Shown here piece after piece: positions 38,985 through 49,842 of a DNA stretch of 64,000 bases. Position 1 is the stretch's first letter, and every line of letters starts with the position of its first letter. This DNA comes from Nonomuraea pusilla (GTDB taxonomy: Bacteria > Actinomycetota > Actinomycetes > Streptosporangiales > Streptosporangiaceae). The notes under the pieces were generated by a model. The model was not told the origin of the DNA, made no database searches, and worked only from the letters and a program-made list of their open reading frames with translations. A program made the translations under genes and the position numbers. The stretch is taken from assembly GCF_900109355.1 (NCBI RefSeq), contig NZ_FOBF01000004.1, forward strand, positions 372,001-436,000. Direction: 5' to 3'.

Positions 38985-39799
38985 CCGAGGCACGTCCAGC
39001 GCCGCGCAAGCGGCGCCGCACCCAGCGCTCCGACTGGCAGCTCCCGCTGCTCACCGAGATGGGGCTGCAGCCGGAGCGGCAGCGCCTCATCGTGATCATC
39101 GGCACCGTCGTCGGCATCCTGGCCGGGGCGCTGGGCCTCGTCGCCGTCGTCAACTCGCTGGGCACGTACGCGCCGGAGCGGCGGGTCGGGTCGTCGGTGA
39201 TCGGGCCGGAGGCGGCGCTGCCCGGCTCCTACCACGGGTGGGGCTCGTCCAAGCTGTTCGCGCCGGTCGCCGACAGGGAGAAGGACGCCAAGCCGCTCAC
39301 GGCCAAGGAGGTGTTCGGGCAGACCGAGCTGCCGGTGTCGAAGAGGCTCAAGCTCAAGCTCGCCGCCAAGCAGCTCGACGGCGACTGCTCGGCCGCGCTC
39401 TGGGGCGAACTGCTGCTGGAGCAGGTGGGCGACGCCGAGTGCAACCAGGCCACGCGCGGGCTGTACGTCAGCTCCGACGGCCGCTACGTCGGGCAGTACA
39501 CCCTGCTCAACCTCAAGGACTCCGCGTCGGCCTCGGCGCTGGTGGAGTCGCTGAAGACGCTGTACCGCGGCGGCTGGACCCGCCCGCTGGCCAGCCCCAA
39601 GGGCGGCTTCCCCGTGGAGGGCTACTCCGAGGGCGGCGGGTACGCGCTCGGCCACTACGTCGGCCTGGTCTGGGTCGGCAGGGCCGACGGCGCGGAGCCG
39701 GCGGCCGGCGACGACTTCGTGACGCTCACGCTGGCGCTGCGCGGCGCGGAGAAGGCCGTCTACCGCCGCGTCGTGGCGCTGACCGGCCCCCCTTCCTGA
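38981..39799 (+). CDS. Membrane-anchored extracytoplasmic protein of unknown function
   Basis: 272 residues: basic N-terminus (RPAPRKRRRTQRSDWQ), one helix (IVIIGTVVGILAGALGLVAVV), then a soluble domain containing two Cys (CSAALW and DAECNQ) that could form a disulfide, helped by the nearby DsbA-like protein. No family recognised. GTG start overlaps the VIT gene. Its 3' end is serially duplicated downstream. Confidence 0.8.
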   Translation: MTEARPAPRKRRRTQRSDWQLPLLTEMGLQPERQRLIVIIGTVVGILAGALGLVAVVNSLGTYAPERRVGSSVIGPEAALPGSYHGWGSSKLFAPVADREKDAKPLTAKEVFGQTELPVSKRLKLKLAAKQLDGDCSAALWGELLLEQVGDAECNQATRGLYVSSDGRYVGQYTLLNLKDSASASALVESLKTLYRGGWTRPLASPKGGFPVEGYSEGGGYALGHYVGLVWVGRADGAEPAAGDDFVTLTLALRGAEKAVYRRVVALTGPPS

Positions 39800-39870
39800 C
39801 CTTGTCGTGGCGCTGACCGGCACCCTTCCTGGTGTCGTCGCGGGCTGACCGGCCTTCCTTCCTGACCTTC
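39770..39870 (+). repeat. Tandem repeat of the gene's own 3' end (30-34-bp units)
   Basis: GTCGTGGCGCTGACCGG occurs in the gene end with its stop codon (39770), again at 39804, and as a variant at 39834 (periods 34 and 30), each followed by CCTTCCTGACCTT-like sequence. The rest of the gap to 40078 shows no gene. Confidence 0.85.
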
Positions 39871-40078
39871 CCGGCCCGTCCGCGGCGGGAGCGGCCGGCG
39901 CCGGTCGCGAGCCGTCGCCGCTGGTCAGGTGGGGGATTGCGCGCCCGCATCGGTCCGGTCCGAGTTCCCTGGTGGGCCGGTCCCGGGCCTGTACGCCCCG
40001 TGGGGGCCCGCACCTCGGGCGACGCCCTCTCTCCGCCCGGGTGACGTGTTCGTGCCCGGTACGGGGAGCCTGGGCCGC

Positions 40079-41638
40079 TCAGGCGGTGGTGGCGGTGAGG
40101 GCGGAGACGGTGGCGGTCACCGCGGCCGGGAGGGCGGCGAGGAGGTGTAGCGGCGCCTCCACCGGGGTGAGGTCGTCGGACCAGGGGGCGGCCTCGCGGA
40201 TCAGCGCGCGGGCCTCGTTCTTGGTCAGCGCGGCGTCCTGGGAGCGGGCGAGCGCGATGAGCGCCTCGCGCCAGGTGTTGGCCAGCTTGCCGTGGGCGGC
40301 GTCGAGGATCCTGCGCAGCACCTGCTCGGGGCCGCCGTCCGGCTGGGGCAGGCGGGTGGCGTCCAGGACGCCGTCGCGGACGTCCAGGGCGTAGACGTGC
40401 GACAGCACGGCGGGCGGCGGCGGCGCGTCGGCGGCCAGGACGCGCACCCGCGAGGCGCGGGCGGCCAGCAGCACCCGGGGGAGGGCGGACTCCATGCCGG
40501 CCGGCAGGGCGACGGCGACCCGGTCGGCCGCCGCCGCGTACGGCTTGGCCAGCCAGGTGGAGAGCCTGGCGCGCGGCTGCGGCAGCTCCTTGGGCCAGTC
40601 GCCCACCAGCAGGTCGGGCGCCAGGTCGGCCACGAGGCCGGAGACGTCGCCGGCCTGGGCGGGGCCTGCGGGCTTCGCCGACTCGACCGCCTGGGGGCCC
40701 TGGGTGTAGATCGCGGTGGCCTGGCGGCCGAGCCGGGACGTCACGGCCGGGCGGGTCTTGGACGTGGGGCGCAGGACGTACAGGTCGGCGGCCGAGCCGA
40801 TGGCCTCGGCCCCCAGGTAGCGGTTGAAGTCGGGGTACATGGCCTCGTAGGCCAGGTTGAGCTCTGACAGCGCCTGTTGCACCTTGAACGCCAGCATGGG
40901 CGTGCGCTCGCTCGCGCCGTACGCGAGCAGCACCCGGCCGTCGTCCTTCAGCCCCTCGACGGCGCGGGCCACGAACAGGCCCACGCCCTCCGGCGTGTAC
41001 GGCGGGTCGGTGACGGCCAGGTCGTGGTCCCTGGCGGAGGCGGGCAGGCCGAGCCGCAGGTCGGCCCAGCGGGTGCGGACGCCGAGCCCCTGTCCGTCGA
41101 TGTAGGCGAGGATGCGCTCGTCGACGTCGACGACGGTGACGTCGGTCTCGGGGTGGACGAGCTTGACGGCGAGCGACGTGAGGTCGTGGTCGCCCACGCA
41201 CAGCAGCCGGGCGCCGGGCAGCCAGAACCTGGCGCCGAGCAGCAGCGCCCTCCTGAGCACGGTGTCGGGCGTGGCGGCGACGTGGTCGAGGACGTGCCTG
41301 GCGCGCGGCGCGCCCGCGACGAGCGCCTCCAGGCGTTCCAGGACGTGCGGGTAGTGGGGGAGGAGGTGCGCGACGGGGTCGTCGGGCGGCGGCGCCATGG
41401 CGAGGAGGTGCTGGTAGTCGGGGGTGTGCGCGGGCGGCACGCGGAACCGCTCGCCGGAGCGTTCGAGCGGCAGCTCCCGCAGCAGCGACTCGACCGTGCG
41501 CCGGGACGTGGCGGTCTCCCTGACGAGGCCGGGGAGGTCCCACCACTGGCCGTCGCACAGGAGCGTCAGCGCGTGTCTCAGCCTCCGGCTGTCGATGCCC
41601 GCCTCGCCCAGCAGCCGCTCCACCCCGTCACGCTCCAT
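40079..41638 (-). CDS. Branched-chain polyamine synthase (BpsA) homologue
   Basis: 519 residues. An N-terminal winged-helix-like region ([19 protein letters not shown]), then a methyltransferase-fold domain with the dinucleotide-type strand [29 protein letters not shown] and the active-site motif DPPYTPEG (about 211-218), hallmark of bis-aminopropyl spermidine synthases, which add aminopropyl groups from decarboxylated SAM. The last about 210 residues are an extension absent from archaeal BpsA (about 350 aa). ATG at 41638 preferred to TTG at 41644. Divergent from gltB. The actinobacterial substrate is unknown. Confidence 0.8.
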   Translation of the reverse strand: MERDGVERLLGEAGIDSRRLRHALTLLCDGQWWDLPGLVRETATSRRTVESLLRELPLERSGERFRVPPAHTPDYQHLLAMAPPPDDPVAHLLPHYPHVLERLEALVAGAPRARHVLDHVAATPDTVLRRALLLGARFWLPGARLLCVGDHDLTSLAVKLVHPETDVTVVDVDERILAYIDGQGLGVRTRWADLRLGLPASARDHDLAVTDPPYTPEGVGLFVARAVEGLKDDGRVLLAYGASERTPMLAFKVQQALSELNLAYEAMYPDFNRYLGAEAIGSAADLYVLRPTSKTRPAVTSRLGRQATAIYTQGPQAVESAKPAGPAQAGDVSGLVADLAPDLLVGDWPKELPQPRARLSTWLAKPYAAAADRVAVALPAGMESALPRVLLAARASRVRVLAADAPPPPAVLSHVYALDVRDGVLDATRLPQPDGGPEQVLRRILDAAHGKLANTWREALIALARSQDAALTKNEARALIREAAPWSDDLTPVEAPLHLLAALPAAVTATVSALTATTA

Positions 41639-41840
41639 GGGCAAACCCTATCGGGCCTGGGAATTCTCCCGTCCGTTCCGGGGTTGTGCGAGCAGCAGAA
41701 TCAGCTCGAATGTTCGCAATGTGGACGTGCCGGGCACCATTCCGACAGCGTGCGGTAATCTGCTACACACACGCAGCAGGGCCAACGTCGTCCCCGCCTG
41801 TACAGCAGTTCCGACAGACGATGACGACGGGAGGGATTCA

Positions 41841-44800
41841 ATGCCTGCTGCCCACCTCGGGTTTCCCGAGCCCCAGGGCCTCTACCACCCCGCCAACGAG
41901 CACGACGCCTGCGGTGTCGCGATGGTCGCCGACGTCCACGGGCGCCGCGATCACGGGATCGTGGTCAAGGCGCTGACGGCGCTGTGCAACCTCGATCACC
42001 GGGGGGCCAAGGGGAGCGAGCCCGACACGGGTGACGGCGCCGGGATCCTGACGCAGGTCCCCGACGGGTTCTACCGGGCGGTCGTGCCGTTCGCGCTTCC
42101 GGCCGCCGGTTCGTACGCCACCGGCCTCGCCTTCCTGCCGGTCGGCGAGGACGCCCGCAGCGAGGCGGTCGCGAGGATCGAGGAGATCGCCGCCGAGGAG
42201 GGCCTGACCGTGCTGGGCTGGCGCGAGCCGCCCGTGGACAGGGAGCTGCCCGGTCCGAGCGCCCGCGCGGTCATGCCGCACTTCGCGCAGCTGTTCGTGG
42301 CGGGCCCGGACGGCGAGTCGGGGCTCGACCTCGACCGGCTCGCGTTCTGCCTGCGCAAGCGGGCCGAGCACGAGAGCGGCGTGTACTTCCCCTCGCTGTC
42401 GTCGCGCACGGTCGTCTACAAGGGCATGCTCACCCCCGAGCAGGTGGAGCCCTTCTTCCCCGACCTGAGCGACGAGCGTTACGACACGGCGATCGCGCTG
42501 GTGCACTCGCGGTTCTCCACCAACACCTTCCCGAGCTGGCCGCTGGCGCACCCGTACCGGTACGTCGCGCACAACGGCGAGATCAACACCGTCAAGGGCA
42601 ACCGCAACTGGATGCGGGCGCGCGAGGCGATGCTGGAGTCCGCCCACATTCCGGGCGAAATTTCACGACTTTTCCCCATCTGTGACCCGAGCGGCAGCGA
42701 CACCGCGAGCTTCGACGAGGCCCTGGAGCTGCTGCACATGGGCGGCAGGAGCCTGCCGCACGCCGTGCTCATGATGATCCCCGAGGCGTGGGAGAACCAC
42801 GCCGAAATGGACCCCGCGCGGCGCGCCTTCTACGAGTTCCACTCCTCGATGATGGAGGCGTGGGACGGCCCCGCGTCGATCACCTTCACCGACGGCACCC
42901 TGGCCGGCGCCGTGCTCGACCGCAACGGCCTGCGTCCGGGACGCTTCTGGGTCACCGCCGACGGCCTGGTCGTGCTGGCCTCCGAGGCCGGCGTGCTCGA
43001 CTTCCGCCCCGAGGAGGTCGTCCGCAAGGGCCGCCTGCAGCCCGGCCGGATGTTCCTCATCGACACCGCCCGCGGCACCATCATCGAGGACGACGAGATC
43101 AAGGCCGAGCTGGCCGCAGCCCTGCCGTACGAGGAGTGGCTGCACGCCGGGCTCGTCCGCTTCGAGGAGCTGCCCGCGCGCCAGCGCGAGATCCCCACCC
43201 ACCAGGCGCTGGTCAGGCGGCAGCAGACGTTCGGCTACACCGAGGAAGAGCTGCGGATCATCCTCGCGCCGATGGCGCGGAGCGGCGCCGAGCCGATCGG
43301 CTCGATGGGCACCGACACCCCCGTCGCGGTGCTGAGCGAGAAGCCCAGGCTGCTGTTCGACTACTTCAGCCAGCTGTTCGCGCAGGTCACCAACCCGCCG
43401 CTGGACGCCATCCGCGAGGAGCTCGTCACCTCGCTGGCCAGCGTCCTCGGCCCCGAGGGCAACCTGCTCGACCCGGGCCCGTCGTCGTGCCGCCAGCTCG
43501 TGCTGCCGTACCCGGTGATCGACAACGACGAGCTCGCCAAGATCATCCACATCAACGACGAGGGCGACCTGCCCGGCTTCCACCCGCACGTCATCAGCGG
43601 CCTGTACGAGGTCGCGGGCGGCGGCGAGGCGCTGCTGCGCCGCCTGGAGGAGATCAGGGCCGAGGCGTCCGAGGCGATCGCGGACGGCGCGCGCATCCTC
43701 GTGCTGTCGGACCGCGGCTCGTCCGAGACGCTGGCGCCGATCCCGTCGCTGCTGCTGACCGGCGCGGTGCACCACCACCTGATCCAGGAGAAGACCCGCA
43801 CCAAGATCGGTCTGGTGATCGAGACCGGCGAGGCCCGCGAGTGCCACCACATGGCGCTGCTCATCGGCTACGGCGCCGGCGCGGTCAACCCCTACCTCGC
43901 GATCGAGACCGTCGAGGACCTGGTCGACAGCGGCGTCCTGGCCGTCGGCAAGCACAAGGCCGTGCGCAACCTCATCAAGGCGTACGGCAAGGGCGTCATC
44001 AAGATCATGTCCAAGATGGGCGTGTCCACGGTGGCGTCGTACACCGGCGCGCAGATCTTCGAGGCGCTCGGGCTCGGCCGCGAGGTCATCGACGCCTGCT
44101 TCGCCGGCACCACCTCCCGCCTCGGCGGCGTCGGCTTCGACGTGCTGGCCGAGGAGACCGCGCAGCGGCACCGCCACGCCTACCCGCGCGTGGAGAACCC
44201 GCACCGCAGGCTCCAGGTCGGCGGCGAGTACCAGTGGCGGCGCGAGGGCGAGCCGCACCTGTTCAACCCCGAGACCGTCTTCAAGCTGCAGCACGCCACC
44301 AGGACCCGCCGCTACGAGATCTTCAAGGAGTACACGAACCTCGTCGACTCCCAGGCGGAGCGGCTGATGACCCTGCGCGGCCTGTTCAAGCTGCGCAAGG
44401 GGAACCCGATCCCGATCGAGGAGGTCGAGCCGGTCTCGGAGATCGTCAAGCGGTTCTCCACCGGCGCGATGTCGTACGGCTCGATCTCGATGGAGGCGCA
44501 CGAGACGCTCGCCATCGCGATGAACCGGCTCGGCGGCAAGTCCAACACCGGCGAGGGCGGCGAGGACCCCGAGCGCCTGTACGACCCCGAGCGGCGCAGC
44601 GCGATCAAGCAGGTCGCCTCCGGCCGGTTCGGCGTCACCAGCGAGTACCTCGTCAACGCCGACGACCTGCAGATCAAGATGGCCCAGGGCGCCAAGCCCG
44701 GCGAGGGCGGCCAGCTGCCCGGCCACAAGGTCTACCCGTGGATCGCCAAGACCAGGCACTCCACGCCGGGTGTCGGCCTGATCTCGCCGCCGCCGCACCA

Positions 44801-46346
44801 CGACATCTACTCGATCGAGGACCTCGCCCAGCTCATCCACGACCTGAAGAACTCCAACCCCGAGGCGCGCGTGCACGTCAAGCTCGTCGCCGAGGTGGGG
44901 GTCGGCACGGTCGCGGCGGGCGTGTCCAAGGCGCACGCCGACGTGGTGCTCATCTCCGGGCACGACGGCGGCACCGGCGCCTCCCCGCTGACCAGTCTCA
45001 AGCACGCGGGCGCGCCCTGGGAGCTCGGCCTGGCCGAGACCCAGCAGACTTTGCTGCTCAACAACCTGCGCGACCGGATCACGGTGCAGGTGGACGGCCA
45101 GCTCAAGACCGGCCGCGACGTCGTCATCGCGGCGCTGCTCGGCGCCGAGGAGTTCGGCTTCGCCACCGCCCCGCTGGTGGTCAGCGGCTGCGTCATGATG
45201 CGGGTCTGCCACCTCGACACCTGCCCGGTGGGCGTGGCCACGCAGAACCCCGAGCTGCGCAGGCGGTTCAGCGGCAAGCCCGAGTTCGTGGTGAACTTCT
45301 TCGAGTTCATCGCCGAGGAGATCCGCGAGTACCTCGCCGAGCTGGGCTTCCGCTCGCTCGACGAGGCGATCGGGCACGTCGAGCTGCTCGACACCTCGGC
45401 CGCCGAGCAGCACTGGAAGGCGAGCGGGCTCGACCTGTCGCCGATCCTGCACAAGCCGGAGCTGCCCGAGGGCACCCCGCTGCGCCGGGTCGTCCCGCAG
45501 GACCACGGGCTTGAGCACGCCCTCGACAACACGCTCATCCAGCTCGCGGAGGGCGCGCTCGACCACGGCACCCCGGTCACGCTGGAGCTGCCCATCCGCA
45601 ACGTGAACCGCACCGTCGGCACCATGCTCGGCCACCAGGTCACCAAGCGGTACGGCGGCGACGGCCTGCCCGACAACACCGTCGACGTGAGCTTCACCGG
45701 CTCGGCGGGCAACTCGTTCGGCGCGTTCGTGCCGCGCGGCATCACGCTGCGGCTGACCGGCGACGCCAACGACTACCTCGGCAAGGGCCTGTCGGGCGGC
45801 CGCATCACGCTCAGGCCGCACGAGGAGGCGCCGCTCGACGGCCACATCATCGCCGGCAACGTCGCCCTGTACGGCGCGACCTCCGGCGAGGTGTTCGTCC
45901 GCGGCGTGGTGGGCGAGCGGTTCTGCGTCCGCAACTCCGGCGCCACGGCGGTGGTCGAGGGCGTCGGCGACCACGGCTGCGAGTACATGACGGGCGGCCG
46001 GGTCGTGGTGCTCGGCCCGACGGGGCGCAACTTCGCGGCCGGCATGTCCGGCGGCGTCGCGTACCTGCTCGACCCCAGGCCGGAACGGGTCAACCGCGAG
46101 ATGGTGGCGATCGAGGCGCTGGGCGCCGCGGACGCGGAGTTCCTGAAGGAGACCGTCGAGAAGCACTTCGCGGAGACCGGCTCGCCGGTCGCCAAGGAGC
46201 TGCTGGCCGACTGGGACGCCGCGCTCGCCAGGTTCGGCAAGATCATGCCGACCGACTACAAGAGGGTGCTGGAGGCCGCCGAGGCCGCCCGCATCGAAGG
46301 CAGGGACATCGACGAGGCCGTCATGGCGGCCGCGGTTCAGGGCTAA
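41841..46346 (+). CDS. gltB: Glutamate synthase large subunit
   Basis: 1501 residues. Transfers the glutamine amide to 2-oxoglutarate. A 23-residue propeptide precedes Cys24 ([12 protein letters not shown]), the glutaminase nucleophile exposed on maturation. Then the central domain, FMN barrel ([43 protein letters not shown]) with the 3Fe-4S cysteines [17 protein letters not shown], and the C-terminal GXGXG β-helix ([22 protein letters not shown]). ATG at 41841 has GGGAGG 6 bp upstream. gltD follows 15 bp later. Divergent from the BpsA gene. Confidence 0.98.
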   Translation: MPAAHLGFPEPQGLYHPANEHDACGVAMVADVHGRRDHGIVVKALTALCNLDHRGAKGSEPDTGDGAGILTQVPDGFYRAVVPFALPAAGSYATGLAFLPVGEDARSEAVARIEEIAAEEGLTVLGWREPPVDRELPGPSARAVMPHFAQLFVAGPDGESGLDLDRLAFCLRKRAEHESGVYFPSLSSRTVVYKGMLTPEQVEPFFPDLSDERYDTAIALVHSRFSTNTFPSWPLAHPYRYVAHNGEINTVKGNRNWMRAREAMLESAHIPGEISRLFPICDPSGSDTASFDEALELLHMGGRSLPHAVLMMIPEAWENHAEMDPARRAFYEFHSSMMEAWDGPASITFTDGTLAGAVLDRNGLRPGRFWVTADGLVVLASEAGVLDFRPEEVVRKGRLQPGRMFLIDTARGTIIEDDEIKAELAAALPYEEWLHAGLVRFEELPARQREIPTHQALVRRQQTFGYTEEELRIILAPMARSGAEPIGSMGTDTPVAVLSEKPRLLFDYFSQLFAQVTNPPLDAIREELVTSLASVLGPEGNLLDPGPSSCRQLVLPYPVIDNDELAKIIHINDEGDLPGFHPHVISGLYEVAGGGEALLRRLEEIRAEASEAIADGARILVLSDRGSSETLAPIPSLLLTGAVHHHLIQEKTRTKIGLVIETGEARECHHMALLIGYGAGAVNPYLAIETVEDLVDSGVLAVGKHKAVRNLIKAYGKGVIKIMSKMGVSTVASYTGAQIFEALGLGREVIDACFAGTTSRLGGVGFDVLAEETAQRHRHAYPRVENPHRRLQVGGEYQWRREGEPHLFNPETVFKLQHATRTRRYEIFKEYTNLVDSQAERLMTLRGLFKLRKGNPIPIEEVEPVSEIVKRFSTGAMSYGSISMEAHETLAIAMNRLGGKSNTGEGGEDPERLYDPERRSAIKQVASGRFGVTSEYLVNADDLQIKMAQGAKPGEGGQLPGHKVYPWIAKTRHSTPGVGLISPPPHHDIYSIEDLAQLIHDLKNSNPEARVHVKLVAEVGVGTVAAGVSKAHADVVLISGHDGGTGASPLTSLKHAGAPWELGLAETQQTLLLNNLRDRITVQVDGQLKTGRDVVIAALLGAEEFGFATAPLVVSGCVMMRVCHLDTCPVGVATQNPELRRRFSGKPEFVVNFFEFIAEEIREYLAELGFRSLDEAIGHVELLDTSAAEQHWKASGLDLSPILHKPELPEGTPLRRVVPQDHGLEHALDNTLIQLAEGALDHGTPVTLELPIRNVNRTVGTMLGHQVTKRYGGDGLPDNTVDVSFTGSAGNSFGAFVPRGITLRLTGDANDYLGKGLSGGRITLRPHEEAPLDGHIIAGNVALYGATSGEVFVRGVVGERFCVRNSGATAVVEGVGDHGCEYMTGGRVVVLGPTGRNFAAGMSGGVAYLLDPRPERVNREMVAIEALGAADAEFLKETVEKHFAETGSPVAKELLADWDAALARFGKIMPTDYKRVLEAAEAARIEGRDIDEAVMAAAVQG

Positions 46347-46361
46347 GGGAGGCGCACACCG

Positions 46362-47840
46362 ATGGCTGACCCCAAGGGTTTCCTCACACACAGGCGGGAG
46401 CTGCCCGCGCGCCGTCCCGTGGACGTCCGCATCGCCGACTGGCGCGAGGTCTACCAGGACTTCCCGCGCGAGAAGCTGGCGGCGCAGGCGTCACGCTGCA
46501 TGGACTGCGGCATCCCGTTCTGCCACAACGGCTGCCCGCTCGGGAACCTCATCCCCGAGTGGAACGACCTCGTCCACCGCGACGACTGGCGCGAGGCGAT
46601 CGAGCGGCTGCACGCCACGAACAACTTCCCGGAGTTCACCGGCAGGCTCTGCCCGGCTCCGTGCGAGGCGGCGTGCGTGCTCGGCGTCAACTCCGACCCG
46701 GTCACGATCAAGCGGGTCGAGGTCGAGATCATCGACAGGGCGTTCGCCGAGGGCTGGGTGACCCCGCGGCCTCCGGCGGTCAGGACCGGCAGGAAGGTGG
46801 CGGTCGTCGGCTCCGGGCCCGCGGGCCTGGCCGCCGCCCAGCAGCTCACCAGGGCCGGGCACGACGTGGTGGTCTTCGAGCGTGCCGACAGGATCGGGGG
46901 CCTGCTGCGCTACGGCATCCCCGAGTTCAAGATGGAGAAGCGCGTCGTCGACCGGCGCCTGGAGCAGATGCGGGCCGAGGGCACCGAGTTCCGCACCGGC
47001 GTGAACGCCGGCGTGGACGTCACCGCCGCGCAGCTCCGCGAGGAGTTCGACGCGGTGGTGCTGGCGGGCGGCGCCACCCAGTGGCGCGACCTGCCGGTGG
47101 CCGGGCGCGAGCTCAAGGGCGTGCACCAGGCGATGGAGTACCTGCCGCCGGCCAACAAGGTCCAGGAGGGCGACTACGCCGTCCCGCCCGTCACGGCCGA
47201 GGGCAAGCACGTCGTGGTGATCGGCGGCGGCGACACCGGCGCCGACTGCATCGGCACGGCGATCAGGCAGGGCGCCGCGTCGGTGACGCAGCTGGAGATC
47301 ATGCCGCAGCCGCCCGCGTCCAGGCCGGCCGGCCAGCCGTGGCCGACGTTCCCCATCCTGTTCAAGATGGAGAGCGCCCATGAGGAGCTGGCCGACAAGG
47401 GCGGGCAGCGCGTCTACGCCGTCTCGACCACCGAGTTCGTCGGCGACGCCGACGGCAACGTCAAGGCGCTGCGCCTGGTCGAGGTGGAGGGCCCGCAGGG
47501 CGGGTTCAAGCCGATCCCGGGCACCGAGCGGGAGATCCCGGCGGAGCTGGTGACGCTCGCCATGGGCTTCCTCGGCCCGGAGAAGGGCCCGCTGCTGCGG
47601 GACCTCGCCGAGATCGCGGGTGACGGCTTCTACGACGCCCGCGGGAACGTCGCCAGGGACAAGACGTACATGTCCAAGGTGGACGGCGTGTTCGTGGCCG
47701 GTGACATGGGCCGCGGCCAGTCGCTCATCGTCTGGGCGATCGCCGAGGGGCGGGCCGCCGCCTCCGGCGTGGACCGGTACCTGTCGGGCGACACGGCACT
47801 GCCGTACCCGATCCCGCCGACCGCGCGGCCGCTGGTCTGA
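46362..47840 (+). CDS. gltD: Glutamate synthase small subunit
   Basis: 492 residues, NADPH-dependent electron input. N-terminal 4Fe-4S cysteines [17 protein letters not shown] and [15 protein letters not shown] motif [14 protein letters not shown] and NADPH motif [13 protein letters not shown]; closing [21 protein letters not shown]. Operon with gltB; ends at a strong terminator. Confidence 0.98.
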   Translation: MADPKGFLTHRRELPARRPVDVRIADWREVYQDFPREKLAAQASRCMDCGIPFCHNGCPLGNLIPEWNDLVHRDDWREAIERLHATNNFPEFTGRLCPAPCEAACVLGVNSDPVTIKRVEVEIIDRAFAEGWVTPRPPAVRTGRKVAVVGSGPAGLAAAQQLTRAGHDVVVFERADRIGGLLRYGIPEFKMEKRVVDRRLEQMRAEGTEFRTGVNAGVDVTAAQLREEFDAVVLAGGATQWRDLPVAGRELKGVHQAMEYLPPANKVQEGDYAVPPVTAEGKHVVVIGGGDTGADCIGTAIRQGAASVTQLEIMPQPPASRPAGQPWPTFPILFKMESAHEELADKGGQRVYAVSTTEFVGDADGNVKALRLVEVEGPQGGFKPIPGTEREIPAELVTLAMGFLGPEKGPLLRDLAEIAGDGFYDARGNVARDKTYMSKVDGVFVAGDMGRGQSLIVWAIAEGRAAASGVDRYLSGDTALPYPIPPTARPLV

Positions 47841-47852
47841 CGTCGCGTACGC

Positions 47853-47885
47853 AAGAGCGCCCACCCCTCGCGGGTGGGCGCTCTT
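47853..47885 (+). terminator. Intrinsic terminator after gltBD
   Basis: AAGAGCGCCCACCC and GGGTGGGCGCTCTT form a perfect 14-bp stem with a CTCGC loop, 12 bp past the gltD stop. Confidence 0.9.
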
Positions 47886-48003
47886 CGCCGCCGTCCTGGG
47901 CGCGCTTCGCCCGCCCGTCACCCGAAATTTCACAATGCAGTGGTATCCGTGGATTAGTGTCGGGAAGATGCAGATTCTGCGACTGTCGGCGGATGGGGGA
48001 AGA

Positions 48004-49680
48004 ATGCGGCGGGTCGCCTCCTGCTTGACGGCGCTGGCCACGGCCGCGGCGCTGACGGCCTGCAGCCCCGCCGCCGCGGGACCCGGGACGAAGGCGCACC
48101 AGTCCGCGGGACGCCAGGCCGGCGGGCCGCGGCACGAGTACCTCGTCTTCTACGCCGACGGCCGCCTCGACCAGGCACGCGCCGCAGTGGAGCAGGCGGG
48201 CGGCTCCGCCGCCGGCGGCGACCCCAGGCTCGGCTACCTCCTCGCCACGGCGGGCGACGACGCCTTCGTCACCTCCGTGGGCGGCGACCCGTCCGTCGTC
48301 GGCGTCTCCCCGGACCGGGCCATCGGCTACGCCTCCTCCCGCACCGCCGCGGCGGCCGCCCCCGCAGGGCCGGCCAGGGCCTTCCCCGACGGCACGTCGC
48401 CCGCCCGCGCGAAGGGCGAGCCGCTCGCCGGCCGCCAGTGGGACATGAAGATGATCGGCGCCGACCGCGCCCACGCCAAGGCCCCCGGCAGCAGGAAGGT
48501 GCTCGTCGGCGTCATCGACACCGGCGTGGACGGCACCCACCCCGACGTCGCGCCCAACTTCAACCGCGCGCTCAGCCGCAACTTCGTCACCGACAGGCCG
48601 AAGGACGACCGCGGCGGGACCCTCGACGGCCCGTGCGAGGCCCGCGGCTGCAAGGACCCCGTGGACGAGGACGACGACGGCCACGGCACCCACGTCGCCA
48701 GCACGATCGCCTCGCCCGTCAACGGCGTCGGGATCGCGGGCGTCGCCCCGAACGTCCAGATCGTCAGCATCCGGGCGGGGCAGGACTCCGGGTTCTTCTT
48801 CCTCAAGCCCAGCCTGGACGCCCTCACGTACGCGGCGGACATCGGCGTGGACGTCGTCAACATGAGCTACTACGTCGACCCGTGGCTGTTCAACTGCCGC
48901 GACAACCCGTCCGACAGCAAGAAGCAGCAGCTGGAGCAGCGCGCCATCGTCGTCGGCATGCAGCGGGCGCTCGACTACGCGCGCGGCAGGGGCGTGACGC
49001 TCATCTCCGCGATCGGCAACGGCTCCAGCGACCTCGGCAGGCCCAAGGTGGACAGCAGCAGCCCCGGCTACCCGCGCGGCGACGAGAAGGTCCGCAAGGT
49101 AAACAACTCCTGCCTGAACGTCCCGGCCGAGTCCAAGGGCGTCATCTCGGTGTCGGCCGTCGGGCCGTCCGGGCGCAAGGCGATCTACAGCGACTACGGC
49201 GTCGAGCAGACCGACCTCGCCGCGCCGGGCGGTGACGCCGCCGACGGCAGGGGCAGCGACGTCACGCGGTCGATCCTGGCCGCCGCCCCAGAGCGGGTGC
49301 TGCGCGCCACCGGACGCATCGGCAAGGACGGCGCCCCCAAGGGCGCGGACGTCGTGCGCGACTGCGAGAAGGGGTCCTGCTCCTACTACCAGTACCTCGA
49401 CGGCACCTCGATGGCGGCCCCGCACGCCACCGGCGTCGCGGCCCTCATCGTCAGCCGCTTCGGCCGGCCCTCGAAGGACGGCGTCACCATGAACCCGGCC
49501 GACGTCGAGCGGCTGCTCTACCGCACCGCCACCCCGACGTCCTGCCCCAAGCCGCGCAGGTTCTCCTACGACGTGTACGGCGAGGGCCAGACCCACCTGT
49601 GCGAGGGCGGCACGTCGAAGAACGGCTTCTACGGCCACGGCGTCGTCAACGCCTGGAACGCGGCGACCGTGCGGCCGTGA
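48004..49680 (+). CDS. Secreted lipoprotein subtilase (S8 serine protease)
   Basis: 558 residues. Signal peptide MRRVASCLTALATAAALTAC ends in a lipobox (LTAC), so it should be lipidated by Lgt and anchored outside. After an I9-like propeptide (HEYLVFYADGRLDQARAAV) comes the protease domain with Asp172 (VIDTGVDGTHPD), His227 (GHGTHVAS) and Ser469 (GTSMAAPHATGVAAL). Cys pairs in the catalytic domain suggest disulfides. ATG at 48004 fits the signal peptide and has GGGGGA upstream; ATG 47968 is an alternative. Single gene. Confidence 0.95.
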   Translation: MRRVASCLTALATAAALTACSPAAAGPGTKAHQSAGRQAGGPRHEYLVFYADGRLDQARAAVEQAGGSAAGGDPRLGYLLATAGDDAFVTSVGGDPSVVGVSPDRAIGYASSRTAAAAAPAGPARAFPDGTSPARAKGEPLAGRQWDMKMIGADRAHAKAPGSRKVLVGVIDTGVDGTHPDVAPNFNRALSRNFVTDRPKDDRGGTLDGPCEARGCKDPVDEDDDGHGTHVASTIASPVNGVGIAGVAPNVQIVSIRAGQDSGFFFLKPSLDALTYAADIGVDVVNMSYYVDPWLFNCRDNPSDSKKQQLEQRAIVVGMQRALDYARGRGVTLISAIGNGSSDLGRPKVDSSSPGYPRGDEKVRKVNNSCLNVPAESKGVISVSAVGPSGRKAIYSDYGVEQTDLAAPGGDAADGRGSDVTRSILAAAPERVLRATGRIGKDGAPKGADVVRDCEKGSCSYYQYLDGTSMAAPHATGVAALIVSRFGRPSKDGVTMNPADVERLLYRTATPTSCPKPRRFSYDVYGEGQTHLCEGGTSKNGFYGHGVVNAWNAATVRP

Positions 49681-49829
49681 CGCGGCGCGCGCCTCGCGTT
49701 CCGCCGCGGGTGTCGTCTACCCTGAGCACCACGCGGACGTGGTGTGTCCGGCAGCCGCCGTTGTCGTGCTGTTCTTCTCCGTCGGGTACGTTCTCGGCCG
49801 TCATTGACTGCCAAGTGGTCTGTACCAAT

Positions 49830-49835
49830 TAAGGT
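49830..49835 (+). promoter_or_regulatory. Candidate -10 for pyk
   Basis: TAAGGT ends 7 bp before the GTG; TTGACT at 49804-49809 is a possible -35 with a long 20-bp spacer. The same bases AAGGTAGGA could act as ribosome binding site if transcription starts further upstream. A CACCACG/CGTGGTG hairpin lies at 49727-49744. Confidence 0.35.
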
Positions 49836-49842
49836 AGGACTC

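Noticed and set aside
41686..41976. Plus-strand ORF overlapping the start of gltB
   Set aside because: Different frame from gltB, poor composition, and the gltB ATG with GGGAGG explains the region.
42663..46391. Minus-strand open frame of about 1240 codons opposite gltB
   Set aside because: Antisense shadow with biased composition; gltB motifs are complete on the plus strand.
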